NCBI GenBank assembly: GCA_026419785.1 | Contig: JAODTK010005765.1 | Span: 277,801-341,800 of the forward strand | DNA from: Sclerodactyla briareus | Lineage: Eukaryota > Echinodermata > Holothuroidea > Dendrochirotida > Sclerodactylidae | Direction of reading: 5' to 3' | DNA: 64,000 nucleotides | In this document: one piece after another, positions 37,561 through 47,685 of the stretch | Layout of the letters: each line of letters starts with the position of its first letter | Position numbering within the stretch: the first letter of the stretch is position 1 | Notes under the pieces: model-generated | Told to the model about the DNA's origin: nothing | Databases searched by the model: none | Seen by the model: only the letters and a program-made list of their open reading frames with translations | Made by a program: the position numbers and the translations under genes

Positions 37561-38350
37561 ATTATTTAATCCCTCCAAAGGTGTAACCACAGCTGTGTAG
37601 ATCTCTCTTCGGAAGTGATTGACCCTTGTAAGAAAAGAGAAAGTGTCTAGGCGCCAGCTTCAAGGGGACTATCGGGCTCCAGTCATACGAGTCTCCAAAA
37701 ATCTCCTGAGCCCCCCCCCCCCCCCCACCCCCATATCCTTGCCCATGGGAGTTTATGTGTGAACATGATTTTTAAGCGCCAAACAGGACAATAATTCAAT
37801 ACCTTTTTGCAGCTGGGGAAAGGCCTCATCCTTTGATCTGAAATGTCGTTTTGAAATTTTCTTGTGCGGTACGCACAAACCGAAGGGCGCGCTCCGCTCA
37901 GATAGTCACAAAGTAAGGAGCCCCCACGATATTGCCTCAAAAAAAAACCGCGCCTGACAGTGTCGGGTTTATTTGACAGTAGGTGTCGGAAATTTAAGTA
38001 TTTTCATCCTGCCCCCTCAATTTTTATCCCCAGTTTACGCTTATAACGATTGAGTGTGAGTATAAACGGTCATTTCATGGATGGGGTCATTTCCCCCCCC
38101 CCCCCCCACGGGTTGACAAGCTGCATACGCCCATGATATACTTCAGTACTGATGGGTTAATTTCCCCAAAAAAGTGCCGTTTCTTGTATTAACCACCAAA
38201 CAGGATAAGTTTGCTTGGACCTGCATGCGGGCCTTGAGGTAGTTATTGATTAAATTTTGACCATCATGGCTGTGGTAGCCCGTAAACCTAATGCCAACGT
38301 ATGAATTTCCGGTTGTTGTCACTGTTCGCTGATTACGGGATGACTAGTCT
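37561..38350. other. No recognisable gene; poly-C tracts
   Basis: C runs of about 16 bases lie near 37710 and 38095. Reading frames are below 86 codons. Nothing else is recognised. Confidence 0.4.
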
Positions 38351-38355
38351 TAATT

Positions 38356-38405
38356 ATATCCCCACTTCGGGGATATTATGGTTTGGCTTCGCCGTAAACC
38401 GCCGC
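38356..38405. repeat. Hairpin ATATCCCC..GGGGATAT plus foldback (copy 3, minus orientation)
   Basis: ATATCCCCACTTCGGGGATAT is a near-perfect hairpin with a five-base loop. It is followed by GGTTTGGCTTCGCCGTAAACC, another self-complementary segment. Read on minus, the order of parts matches the motifs at 14462 and 26143. It lies about 120 bp upstream of REP1 copy B and may be related to it. Confidence 0.5.
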
Positions 38406-38519
38406 GACCGCGTCCGCTTCCACCGCCGGAAGAGATTAGGGTTAGCGCAACAACTCTAGGCCCTAGGTAAATCTCGGATGAGCGATGTCCAGAACCAAGC
38501 CTCGTATTTGGTATTCCAT

Positions 38520-39545
38520 GCCGAAGGCAAAAAGAAGCTATGCAGTCATTTATGGGTTAGTGTGTGTGATGTGTGTTGTGTGTGACACACTTTGGCGGCA
38601 CGATATCTAACGAACGCAAAACAGGTATGAAGTCAAATTGGGAAAGGGTGGGGTTTGATCAGGTGGGTGGATGGAACCCAAATTGTTTTTGGTGCCAGTT
38701 CAAGGTGACGTCAGGGCAAAGATGAAAACCTTGTCAGCACGATATCCAATGAAGGCAAGTATTTCTTAAGTTCATATTAGGTATGTGGGTTGCACATATG
38801 GTAAGAATGAACCCTAATGTTGTTGGTGTTAGGTCAAGGTCTTTGAAGGTCACCATAGGACAACCCTTCTATATCTTGGCAACGAACATTTCAGAGCAAT
38901 GATGTAATGGAACGTTTTGTTCGTCTTGCCGAATTACTTCTGGTGACCTCCTTTGACCTCATTTAACATAATGGCCTTGTGACATTCGGGGTAATTTTCC
39001 GTAACGACCAGACTCGTCTTGTTGTAACAAACCAATAAATCAATTGCACTGACGTACTATAGCACTGCTATCACACGCTATCTCAAGCTATGTCCTCTGT
39101 AAAAGGGGTAAAACAGCCTCTAAAACACTCATAATTCCAAATATTCATATATCTTCGCAACGAAACATTTTAGTAGGTTGACGTAAAGGAGAATTTCGTT
39201 CGTCTTTGCGAACTACCATCTGGTGACCTACTTTGACTGCAGCCGATCTTTTGACCTCATTTGACCCAATGACCTTGGTCAGTTCTTTGTAATGACCAGA
39301 CTCGTCGTGTTTGCAACAAACCATTAAGTCAATTACACTGACGTACTAAAACACAGGACGCGTTACTCCATTGAAACTCCACTTGACAGCACAATCCGTA
39401 CGTGTGGTGTGTGGTTAGTAAATTATTCTGCTACTTGCTCGCTTAGAATAAAGATTAGGATTTGAGGTGATCTTGAAGTCTCCTTCCGTTACAGAAGTTG
39501 GATATTTGGCAAGGAATGGTTACGCATAGTTGCGTTCTTGTTGTT
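38520..39545 (+). repeat. REP1 dispersed repeat, copy B
   Basis: This is an uninterrupted copy of about 1.0 kb with all landmarks from GAAGGCAAAAAG and the GT-rich segment through GACCAGACTCGTCTTGTTG, CAATTGCACTGACGTACTA and TATGTCCTCTGTAAAAGG to AGGTGATCTTGAAGTCTCC and CGCATAGTTGCGTTCTTG. It also repeats internally: TTTGACCTCATTTGACC and GACCAGACTCGT occur twice (near 39012 and 39296), so the family contains an internal duplication. No ORF is seen. Confidence 0.85.
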
Positions 39546-40537
39546 CCTAAATTATTGAAGAAATATTCATCAACTGGGTTCATTCAGTATCCGGAAGACA
39601 AAAACACTCATTTCAGTGAATGTTTCCCTTTTGCTATTACAGTAACAAGGATATAGCACTGGGAAAACAAACAGTGAAGTCGCACATACGTCATGTACGT
39701 AGGCAAGTTGTTTTTGGCTGTGCCTAGGAAAATATGGCAGCAGAGTCTGTTCAATGAAATGTTGATTGTACAAATACTGTAGAGAGCTCAGCCAGTCCTC
39801 CGAGGTAGCAGCAACTGAATCGTTGGGCCTTGGAATGCATAAACACAATGCAAGGGCGGATCCAGGATTTTCAAAAGGGAGGGGTCCAACTTGGCTCCAG
39901 CGAAAAATGGCAGTCCAACTTTTCACCTCACCCTACACCCCCCACGACGTCTATACCATTTTTCATTAACTTCATTTTCATTTTTTTCTCGAATGTCTTT
40001 CTTTTTCTTCCAGCAGTATGAACGCCCCCGATGGGTGAATGCATGAGCGGCTACCCAATGAGAGGCGGGGGGAGGGGGGGGGGGGGTGGCGGAGGTTGCG
40101 TCAACCTCGATAAATTAGTTGAGAGGGAAGGGACGTTATTTTCTTCGCATTTCTTCCCCCAGTTTTGACCCAGCTGCTATTTTCGACATATTCGTAGGTT
40201 CAATGACTGATTACAGACCTGCGTGATGGAATGTATGACTTCCCCAGTGTTGAATCCTCGAAAATTGCGTACTTCGCACGAGATGTCTCCACTGCTTTTC
40301 ATTGTTGTCTATCCGCCTCATTCTTCATAGGACGCAGGTGCAAATATATGAAGTTCAATTGTATAAACATTCACCAATTTCTATATAGCTTCATCCACAC
40401 CACAGAGGCTACACTTACCCCTCTTCTAATTGTTTTCCAATCGGTGAAGGTCAATACCCATCTGCGTAAACAATGGGTACGAAGGGTCAGTCTGCTCCCA
40501 GGGGCTGAGGCAGGATTTTTGGAAGGGAGATCCAAAC

Positions 40538-40970
40538 CAGTGGCGTAGCCAAGATTTTTTTTAGTGGAGGGGGGGGGGGGGGGGCTTGGTGATTTTATGG
40601 GGGTGGAGATTGATGTTGGGCTGTGGGAGAGGTATAAATATTTCCATTTCCAGCTGGCCTTAGATCATTTGGTCAGTTAGTTCCTTTCTGGCGTTGGTTC
40701 GAATATTCCACCTTCTCCAAATTCTTTAAAAAAACGATGGCTATTAAGTCACTGCATATGTAAAACAATAGCTGGTACAGTCCCTGCGTACTGGATTTAC
40801 ACACTAACATTCATACGGAAGATGTCCTATATGCGAGAGATAATGAATCACGATACACATTATTGGTAAAATGCATTAGTGTTTCGAAAGCTCTGAACCA
40901 AAAGGGGGGGGGGGGGGGGGCCAGGATCGCCCTGAACCCCCCCCCCCCCCCTTCTCTGCATCCGCTACTG
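40538..40970. mobile_element. PolyG/polyC MITE
   Basis: The left end CAGTGGCGTAGCCAAG is followed by a T run and about 18 G. The right end is a G run (about 40903-40920), a short spacer and a C run (about 40937-40951), then CTCTGCATCCGCTACTG, approximately the inverted left end. There is no ORF. A related left-end motif lies at 39852 (GGGCGGATCCAGGATTTT) without a clear partner. Confidence 0.45.
40903..40952. repeat. G-run / C-run hairpin
   Basis: A run of about 18 G is separated from a run of about 15 C by GCCAGGATCGCCCTGAA. The two runs are complementary and the G run could also form a quadruplex. Exact lengths are unreliable in such homopolymers. Confidence 0.8.
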
Positions 40971-41344
40971 AGTCTTTCAGGCACGTTTTCACTCATTTCG
41001 ATGCTGCCGTTTCTTTAAATGATTGAGGAAAACTCCTGCTTAGATTCAGGCCTAAGTTTGTTAGGTGTATCTTGTGTCGAACATTCCAAACAATGTTTTG
41101 TGTTGAGCTCAGGTTGACAGAAATTACTCCCAAAAAAGTCTGTGGCAAATGTTTCTATCATAGTTGTGCCCCGGAAATTGGCAATAATGGTCAAGAGAGT
41201 ATTATTTGCGCTATCCCTCTGTGATTCGACGAAACTTAGCGGGATACTCGGAACGGCATCATTGACGGTAAGAGCTACTGCACAACTGTTCAACTCACAC
41301 AGGGGGCCCATGCCAAGAACAGCCTATAACAGGTGAGCCTAGAG

Positions 41345-42110
41345 ATGTATGTACTGTACAACCCGCAACCCAATCTCCATACAATTAGGACTGTTACAAC
41401 AGGTGGGTTTACTGTACGCCTTTGGGTCTCACCTGTTGGGCCCAAGTGCCTACTGCATCCAGCCCATATGTGTCAATCTCAAGACAAGCTTCTCACGACA
41501 CGACTGGGTCATCTCAAGGCCAGCCTCTTATAACAACTTGGAACCCAAGGACGTACTGTACTACCCGCAAGCCACACAGGGGCTAATCTCGATACCAGCC
41601 TCTAGCTCACAACAGGTTGGGCCGGAGGGTGTACTGTGCGACCCCAGTTCACGGGGCCACCTTAAGGTTAGCCTCTTACAACAAGTTGGGGCCCGAAGAC
41701 TATGTTCTACTGGGAAGCCCCGCATGGGCTAATCTCGAGCCTCTAGCTCACAACACGCTGTGCCTGAAGGTGTACTGTGCGACTTTAGTCCACGGGCAAT
41801 GTCAAGGTTAGCCTCTTATAACAACTTGGAACCCAAGGACGTACTGCTCTACCGGCGAGCCACACAGGGGCTAATCTCAAGACCAGTCTCTCACAACAAG
41901 TTGGGCCAGAAGAGCCATCTCAAGGTTAGCTTCTTACAAACAAGTGGAATCCTGCCACATAATGTACATTCACAGGCAATACAAGAGCCAAGCTCACAAG
42001 ACTATCCTGATACAAAAGATGGAACCTAAGGCGTACTGTACATCCCCAAAGCCTCACAGGAGACAATATCAAGACCACCTCTCACAATAGGTGAGGCCCA
42101 GGGCATACTC
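41345..42110. repeat. Minisatellite, ~65-78 bp units
   Basis: The string GTACTGTACTACCCGCAAGCC or close variants recurs at 41351, 41553, 41631, 41772, 41841 and 42032, with weaker copies near 41410, 41451 and 41707. Each unit continues with CACAGGGGCTAATCTCAAGA, CCAGCCTCT and ACAACAGGTTGGGCC or ACAACTTGGAACCCAAGG. Two unit types alternate in places. The plus-strand ORFs of 64-127 codons across it are repeat-derived. Confidence 0.85.
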
Positions 42111-44559
42111 TACTGTATGCCTGGGATTCCTATTATTAGGGAAGAGCGATATTTTGGTCGAAAAGAAGGATTTTATTGCGATTACGTAATGTTCATGACC
42201 TCACCAAAACCAATGACCCGAGGTCATACCAATGTAAACAACAACAGATCCGACTTGCGTTGAGTCGTTTCCGGAAACAATTACGAACTTGCAACAAACC
42301 AACCAGACTTGCCAGTTGCCAGTCGTTCGCGTTGCACGCACATGCAGTGTGATAGCAGGCATGAAGTAAGTCTCCTCTGTCAGACGCTTTCATTCAATGT
42401 TTAAAAGTTATGAAGCGGTAAATATTACACGTAATGGTTAGGTAGCGTAACGGACAAGTACGTACTGGTAATAGTACTAGTAGAGTAAAGTAAAGGGTCT
42501 TTAGGCTACTCCTTTACATGGCCTAACTTGGGCTAGGTCCCTAGGCTCGTGACTTCACCATGATTCATGGTCTGTACTGTACATAGGCCTATGGCCCAGG
42601 ATCCTGCAAAAATTAATTAGGCATAGGCCTACATAACAATAAACACAGTCGCTTTCCTTTTCACAATACCACAAAACCTGTTGCTGAAATGCAGGTATTT
42701 CAATACGATGCAGAGTGTCCTAGGTTTGTGGAGGAACTCTCTACTTCGTTTCAATTTTAAGTTGAAAATTATAAAATTACTAAGCTATTTGGAGCTAATT
42801 AAGTTAAAACACCGGGTTCATTTTCCTAATCCTAGGTCAACCAAAAGTTAATTTGTAATCTAGCCTAACTTAGGCTTATACAATTTATTGTATGTGGACT
42901 CATGCACTGTCAAGTCGATACGAAATATGAAGTGGTGAGTGAATGAATAGGCAAGGCTTGTACTTGCATAATGTTGTTACTGGCCATAATGTTGTTACAT
43001 AATGTTGACACTGGCCATTGTGACAAACATGATGTAGGGCGTAGTTCACACAGAATATTTTAGGACGTGGCATGTCAGTCAAACAAGTGGCCAAGTTGAA
43101 AGCCTACAGTACAGCCTATGCCTACGCTATAATCTTTGGTGTGGTCACATAAAGGCTGAACAACTTTCCAGTGTGGCAGACCAGTAAAAAAAAATGTAGG
43201 TTGTCTTTCAATTACTTCACAGTACATGTGAGAAAATCACAACAATTCTGATTTAGTCCTGTTTTTCTCCAATGAGTTTTTTGGCTGACAATGTAACGTC
43301 AGCGTAACATTTCCTTTCCATGTTAGGGAATCCCAAATTTTGATTGGTTTGTTTTTTAAACACCTAAGACAATGGTAATACAGCAAATCTGATTTATGTT
43401 TTTTTTTTTTCTAACTAACATTACAACATATGGCATTTACGAAATGGAATCCTATCATTAGGTGAGAGGATGCATTCCCGGTAGGGTAAGGCAATCCTCT
43501 ATCTACCAAACATCTTCAGCAGAAATTCCCACTACCAAGCTTACAGCGACATATTATCCTGTATTAAGCAAACTGAATTGCCTTCCAGACAAAGAGGCAT
43601 CGCGTGAAGAGGCAGGCCTGTAGCCACACTTGAAGAGTTGGGGAGGGGCCAAACTTTGGTGGGATAAAATTATGGATGCAGTAACATGGTCCAAGCGATA
43701 GCCTAACTAGTAATCTAACTGGCACTCCTACAACATGCCATTAACGCACCTTCGGGCGTTAGTAGCAGGGGGTGGAATTCTCGCCACACTTATTGTTTCA
43801 CAACTAATTTTTTATAACAAGATGCTCATCACGAAGGAGAGTCATGACATGCATGCCACTGTTTCATATTGGCACCTTTCCTCCAATCCAGCAATTACAG
43901 GTAGTTTTGTTGAAGACGTAGCGGATAGGTCCTTCCCAACAAACGTACACTAGCTGTCATAAATTTAATCACCCATATAACTCGCCTTGAACAACCCGCA
44001 ATGAAGGCTTCGAATTCTGGTTCCGAAACCTCTCGGTCTTACACTCTGGTGGCTATTCAAGCTCTTATCCATGGTCTTTTCCTAGTAAACCCCAACTTTC
44101 CCTAGGATAGGTTGGTTATTCATGTCCAGTAAACACTCACTCCTTACCGAAGAAGTATGCGGGTTATTCATGATCTTTTGTCCAGTAAATACTCCTTACC
44201 GGCGAGATTGGTGGGTTCAACATAACCTTCTGTCTGTACACCCCCCCTCTTCCGCATGGACAGACGGCGAGTTTATGTTTTTTCCTAGTACACCGCCTCA
44301 GCCAAGGATAGGGGCCTATATTCTTTTGCAATAGAATCCACTTACCCGCTAAAATTGTAGGAAGCAGGCTAGCCTGGTTTCAAATAATTATTTGTTCAAG
44401 TGTTATTAAGATATTGATTACTTCGAAAAAAATCGATATGGAACACAGAACACTTGCATTGTGGTAGGAAATGTTTCATGCTAGGTCCCTTTGCTACTAA
44501 CTGAAAATGGATTCATAAGAGTCAATTGATGCATACATAGATATTGTTTTCCTCTATCT
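42111..44559. other. No recognisable gene; echinoderm-like motif density
   Basis: TAGGCCTA and GGCCTAACTT motifs are frequent between 42480 and 42640. A strong splice-donor-like AAGTAAGT lies at about 42364 after a short ATG-containing segment, which could end a small first exon, but no acceptor or protein match supports it. Reading frames stay below 72 codons. Confidence 0.35.
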
Positions 44560-44566
44560 TCCATTC

Positions 44567-44773
44567 ATGAGATTGAGGCATGTCATGCTGTATAGAATTG
44601 AACACGGCAAGTTCATAAATTCACCATTTTCAAACAGTTATGTTTCGGACAAAGATTTTCGCTTCTACGGTTCTAAAAACATTGGCAAAGCCGGAAAGGG
44701 AAAACGAAACCATGCTCACGGCAGGAAAAAGGGAAGGAAAGGGAAGAGAGGATTGCAACTTAAGGCAAACTAG
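44567..44773 (+). CDS. Possible terminal exon of an unknown gene, basic-tail peptide (copy 1)
   Basis: The open frame ends DFRFYGSKNIGKAGKGKR, then NHAHGRKKGRKGKRGLQL, then a stop. The last 35 residues are extremely rich in lysine, arginine and glycine, like a heparin- or nucleic-acid-binding tail. An AG preceded by TTTTCAAAC (about 44637) could be a splice acceptor, so the true exon may start there and not at the ATG. The FY....GKA.KGKR pattern is loosely reminiscent of the C-terminal region of FGF-type growth factors, but it is too short to assign. It could also be a retroposed or repeat-derived frame. No promoter or upstream exon is recognised. Confidence 0.35.
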   Translation: MRLRHVMLYRIEHGKFINSPFSNSYVSDKDFRFYGSKNIGKAGKGKRNHAHGRKKGRKGKRGLQLKAN

Positions 44774-45032
44774 GTGCAATAGAATGTTAATGTAGTGAGC
44801 TTGGCAGTGCAAAGGAGACATCAAGCGGATGTTTAGGATGAGTATAGGATGTGGGCCGATTACTAAATTGTTTAGAGAACCATATTGAATAAACCCGATT
44901 GGACCTGTTTATTGATATAACGATGAATGTCAGTAAGCCAAAAGTATTATAGATGAATGATGATCTGCTCTTTTCAAGTAAGATAGTATAAATAGCGTGA
45001 TCGTCTGGGGATAGGTTTGATATCCTCCATTT

Positions 45033-45215
45033 ATGAGATTGGAGCAAGTCATAGAATTTAACACGGCAAGTTTATATTCACTATTTCAAACAGGGTCATG
45101 CTCTCCGACGAAAATGTTCGCTTCTAAAAACATTGGCAAAGCCGGAAAGGGAAAACGAAACCATGCTCACGGCAGGAAAAAGGAGAGGAGAGGACAGAGA
45201 GGATTGTCACTTTAG
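45033..45215 (+). CDS. Possible terminal exon, basic-tail peptide (copy 2)
   Basis: This copy encodes SKNIGKAGKGKRNHAHGRKK identically to copy 1, then diverges (ERRGQRGLSL) and stops. Upstream of the shared serine the frame differs because copy 1 has about eight extra bases, so the FY residues are not in frame here. A similar AG after TTTCAAAC lies at about 45093. It could be a recently duplicated alternative exon, a paralogous gene end or a decaying duplicate. The identical core argues for recent selection or gene conversion. Confidence 0.3.
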   Translation: MRLEQVIEFNTASLYSLFQTGSCSPTKMFASKNIGKAGKGKRNHAHGRKKERRGQRGLSL

Positions 45216-45529
45216 GAACGTTAGGGTTGCAATGAATGTTGATGTAGTAAGGTTGGCAGTGCCAAGAGACATCAAACGTTAAGTATAGGATGTGGGCGGA
45301 TTACTAAATTGTTCAAAGAACCATATTGAATGATCGGGCCTGTTTATTAATATAACGATAAATGGCAGTATGCCAAAGAATATTACAGCTAACTGTGTTT
45401 TTTTGTCATCACTGTCCAGGCAAGGACACACACATATATTTTAAGTCTCTTCCAAAGTTGATTAAATCTCTCAGTGGTATAGCCACACTCACTTCTCCTA
45501 ATTTTTGGTAGACTTGTGAACAAAACTGG

Positions 45530-46202
45530 CAAGGGTGGCGCCAGGGGAAGGGCAGGGAGGACCATGACCCTCCGTCGGGGAAGCCTGGCCCCCCGTCGGG
45601 AATTTTTCCCATTTCGTCGGGGAGCCTGAGTGGGTACGCTGAAATGGACACACCCCGACGAGGCCTATTCTCCCGACAGTATAAATTTTCCCAACCATCT
45701 TTATAACAAAAAATCCTATATTGAAGATAAAAAAATTCGCGCGCTTCACGCGCGTCATGTGTTTTGTCTTAATTTGCAGTGATCCTCGCTTAAGTTTAAG
45801 ATCAGCGTATTTATATTCCTACAGACTATACAATCATGGCATAGGCAATACAAGTCGTATGAATATCGTTCGATATGCACACTGTAGAGAATAATGTTAC
45901 AATTCTGTTGGGGAGGATGGTCGTCCTGCCGTCTGCCACTCTTTTGCCTTTATGTTAATTGGTGTGCTCGCACGACGCAAATACTTCCAGTTCTCGGGCA
46001 TTTTCTCTCGCTATTTTACTGGGAGCGCCTGATGCCACTGAGAGACTGAGTAAACAATGCCTTCCACAATGTGTTTTATTTATTCATTTTTTTCTCCGAG
46101 AAAAAAAAAAGTTAAAACATCGAAAATGCACGGTTTGGGAAAAGGGTGAGGCTCGTCGGTGAACTCGGACCCCCCGTCGGGGAAATACTGGCGCCACCAC
46201 TG
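45530..46202. mobile_element. hAT-like MITE with 8 bp target duplication
   Basis: The ends are CAAGGGTGGCGCCAG on the left and CTGGCGCCACCACTG on the right, near-perfect inverted repeats. Flanks are AAAACTGG (45522-45529) and AAAAATGG (46203-46210), an 8 bp duplication with one mismatch, the length expected for hAT. CCCGTCGGGGAA occurs just inside both ends. The interior of 673 bp has no transposase and includes, at about 45735-45780 in inverted orientation, the CGCGCG palindromic module arrayed at 11.2-12.2 kb. Confidence 0.75.
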
Positions 46203-46529
46203 AAAAATGGTAATTTGTTTATCCATTAACCTTCTGGTACAATTTTCTGTTGCTAAGTGGAGGTGTGGCATGGGCCTAACCGGAGGGGGAAGCATCAATG
46301 AAGCCTATCCCCACTCGAATAAATCCCCCCTTCCCCACCACCGACAATTCATTAGTCTGATTTTGTTGAAGAGCTTGATCGAGTAATGCTTACATGCGAA
46401 ATATTCAGTAAATTCCTTGAATAAAATTCTCGGGGAAGCGAAAATTGAGATGGGGGAGGGAGGTCTGGGTGTCGGGCGCCTTGTTCATTCCCTGCCATCT
46501 CCGGCGATTCCTGGTGCACTTTTGTTAGG

Positions 46530-46670
46530 TGTGTGATGCTCTCATGCTTAATTGATAAATTGTTTTCTGTCGGGTGCGAAATGTGCCAACATTATGCAAG
46601 ATTAGGTGTCAACGTGTGTGTGTTTTCCTCACTTAGTTTTGTTAAAGGTCTTGGCGTGCTTTGTTGTTCA
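46530..46670 (+). repeat. Dispersed repeat shared with 24510-24640
   Basis: GTGCGAAATGTGCCAACAT, then GCAAGATTAGGTGTCAA, GTGTG and CCTCACTTAGTTTTGTTAAAG align with the earlier copy in the same orientation. The class is unknown. Confidence 0.6.
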
Positions 46671-46789
46671 GCGATCTTTGAAATCTCCGACTAATACTAT
46701 TGAAACCACTGAATGATATTGGCTAGCAATTACAAACGAAATGATATCTTTTCTACATCAGGGTCAATGACATTAATGACACATGAATG

Positions 46790-46960
46790 GTGTGTCGATC
46801 GTGTCAATATTCTGCACTTCGTGCCTGATTATTCAGATTTTAGGTGATCTTGAAAGTCCCTTCTTGTTACTGATATTACTCAGAGACATGACAATGAATC
46901 ACCGCATACTTGCGTTCTTGTTCAAGTTAACAACAAACGTCTTTCTTCCTTCCCCTAATG
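46790..46960 (+). repeat. REP1 3'-end fragment
   Basis: The order GATTATTCAGATTTTAGGTG, ATCTTGAAAGTC, then CACCGCATACTTGCGTTCTTG matches the 3' end of copies B, C and D. The 5' part is missing. It lies about 600 bp before copy C. Confidence 0.6.
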
Positions 46961-47546
46961 ATCAGCAACTCATCCACTGCCCCATTATTACGGGTCATTT
47001 CATTCGAAGGGTAGAGTGAACATTCTCAACTCGTTCTGACAGAAAAAACTCGGAACCAATAAAAGAAGTAACTTACATAAATGTAACTGCTCAGCGCGTC
47101 ACCGGTCGAGTTCACGTTTTTGCGCCTGCCATCGATGTTAGATAAGTTATTCGTAATCGCAATACAATCCACCTCTGTATCCCTGAAAATCGCCTTTGGA
47201 ATGAGGGTAAATTTTGATAACCGGTCCCGTGATTTATGATCAGAGACAGTAGAATTTCAGTAGAAACAAGGACACACTGAAAACGGTTCTTTCTGCTCCG
47301 TACCTGGAAACCACTGGCGAGCGCTGTGGTAATTATTTATTGGTAATAGATCGCATTCTACTGCACGCAGACCGCGACATTGAATGACGTAGCCAACTCG
47401 CTTTTGTGTGGTGGACTTGACTCCGTCCCATTCAGGCGACGCATATTAAGCGGGGCGCTATTACTATTCGCTTTCAAAATGGGTCCCTTGACTGCTCGTG
47501 GATGGAGTTGATTGCTGGCCTCCGAAACAACAGTTTCATTCATTGT

Positions 47547-47636
47547 CGGAGGCAAAATGAATCTTTGCAGTCATGCCAATGTGCATGTGCGCGTTAGTGT
47601 GTGTGCATGTGTGTGCGTGTGTGTGTGTGCGCGCGC

Positions 47637-47685
<49 letters not shown>

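Larger units (their letters stand above)
44560..45395 (+). repeat. Tandem duplication, ~465 bp, carrying an exon-like ORF
   Basis: 44560-44960 and 45026-45395 align from TCCATTCATGAGATTG to TATAACGATGAATG.CAGTA.GCCAAA with scattered substitutions and indels. By contrast, 62 bases from TTCTAAAAACATTGGC to CAGGAAAAAGG are identical. The duplicated segment extends well past the stop codons into 3' sequence, so the unit looks like an exon with flanks. Confidence 0.85.

Noticed and set aside
42355-42375. Short first exon ending at AAGTAAGT
   Set aside because: The donor-like match is good, but there is no protein or transcript evidence and such matches are frequent by chance.
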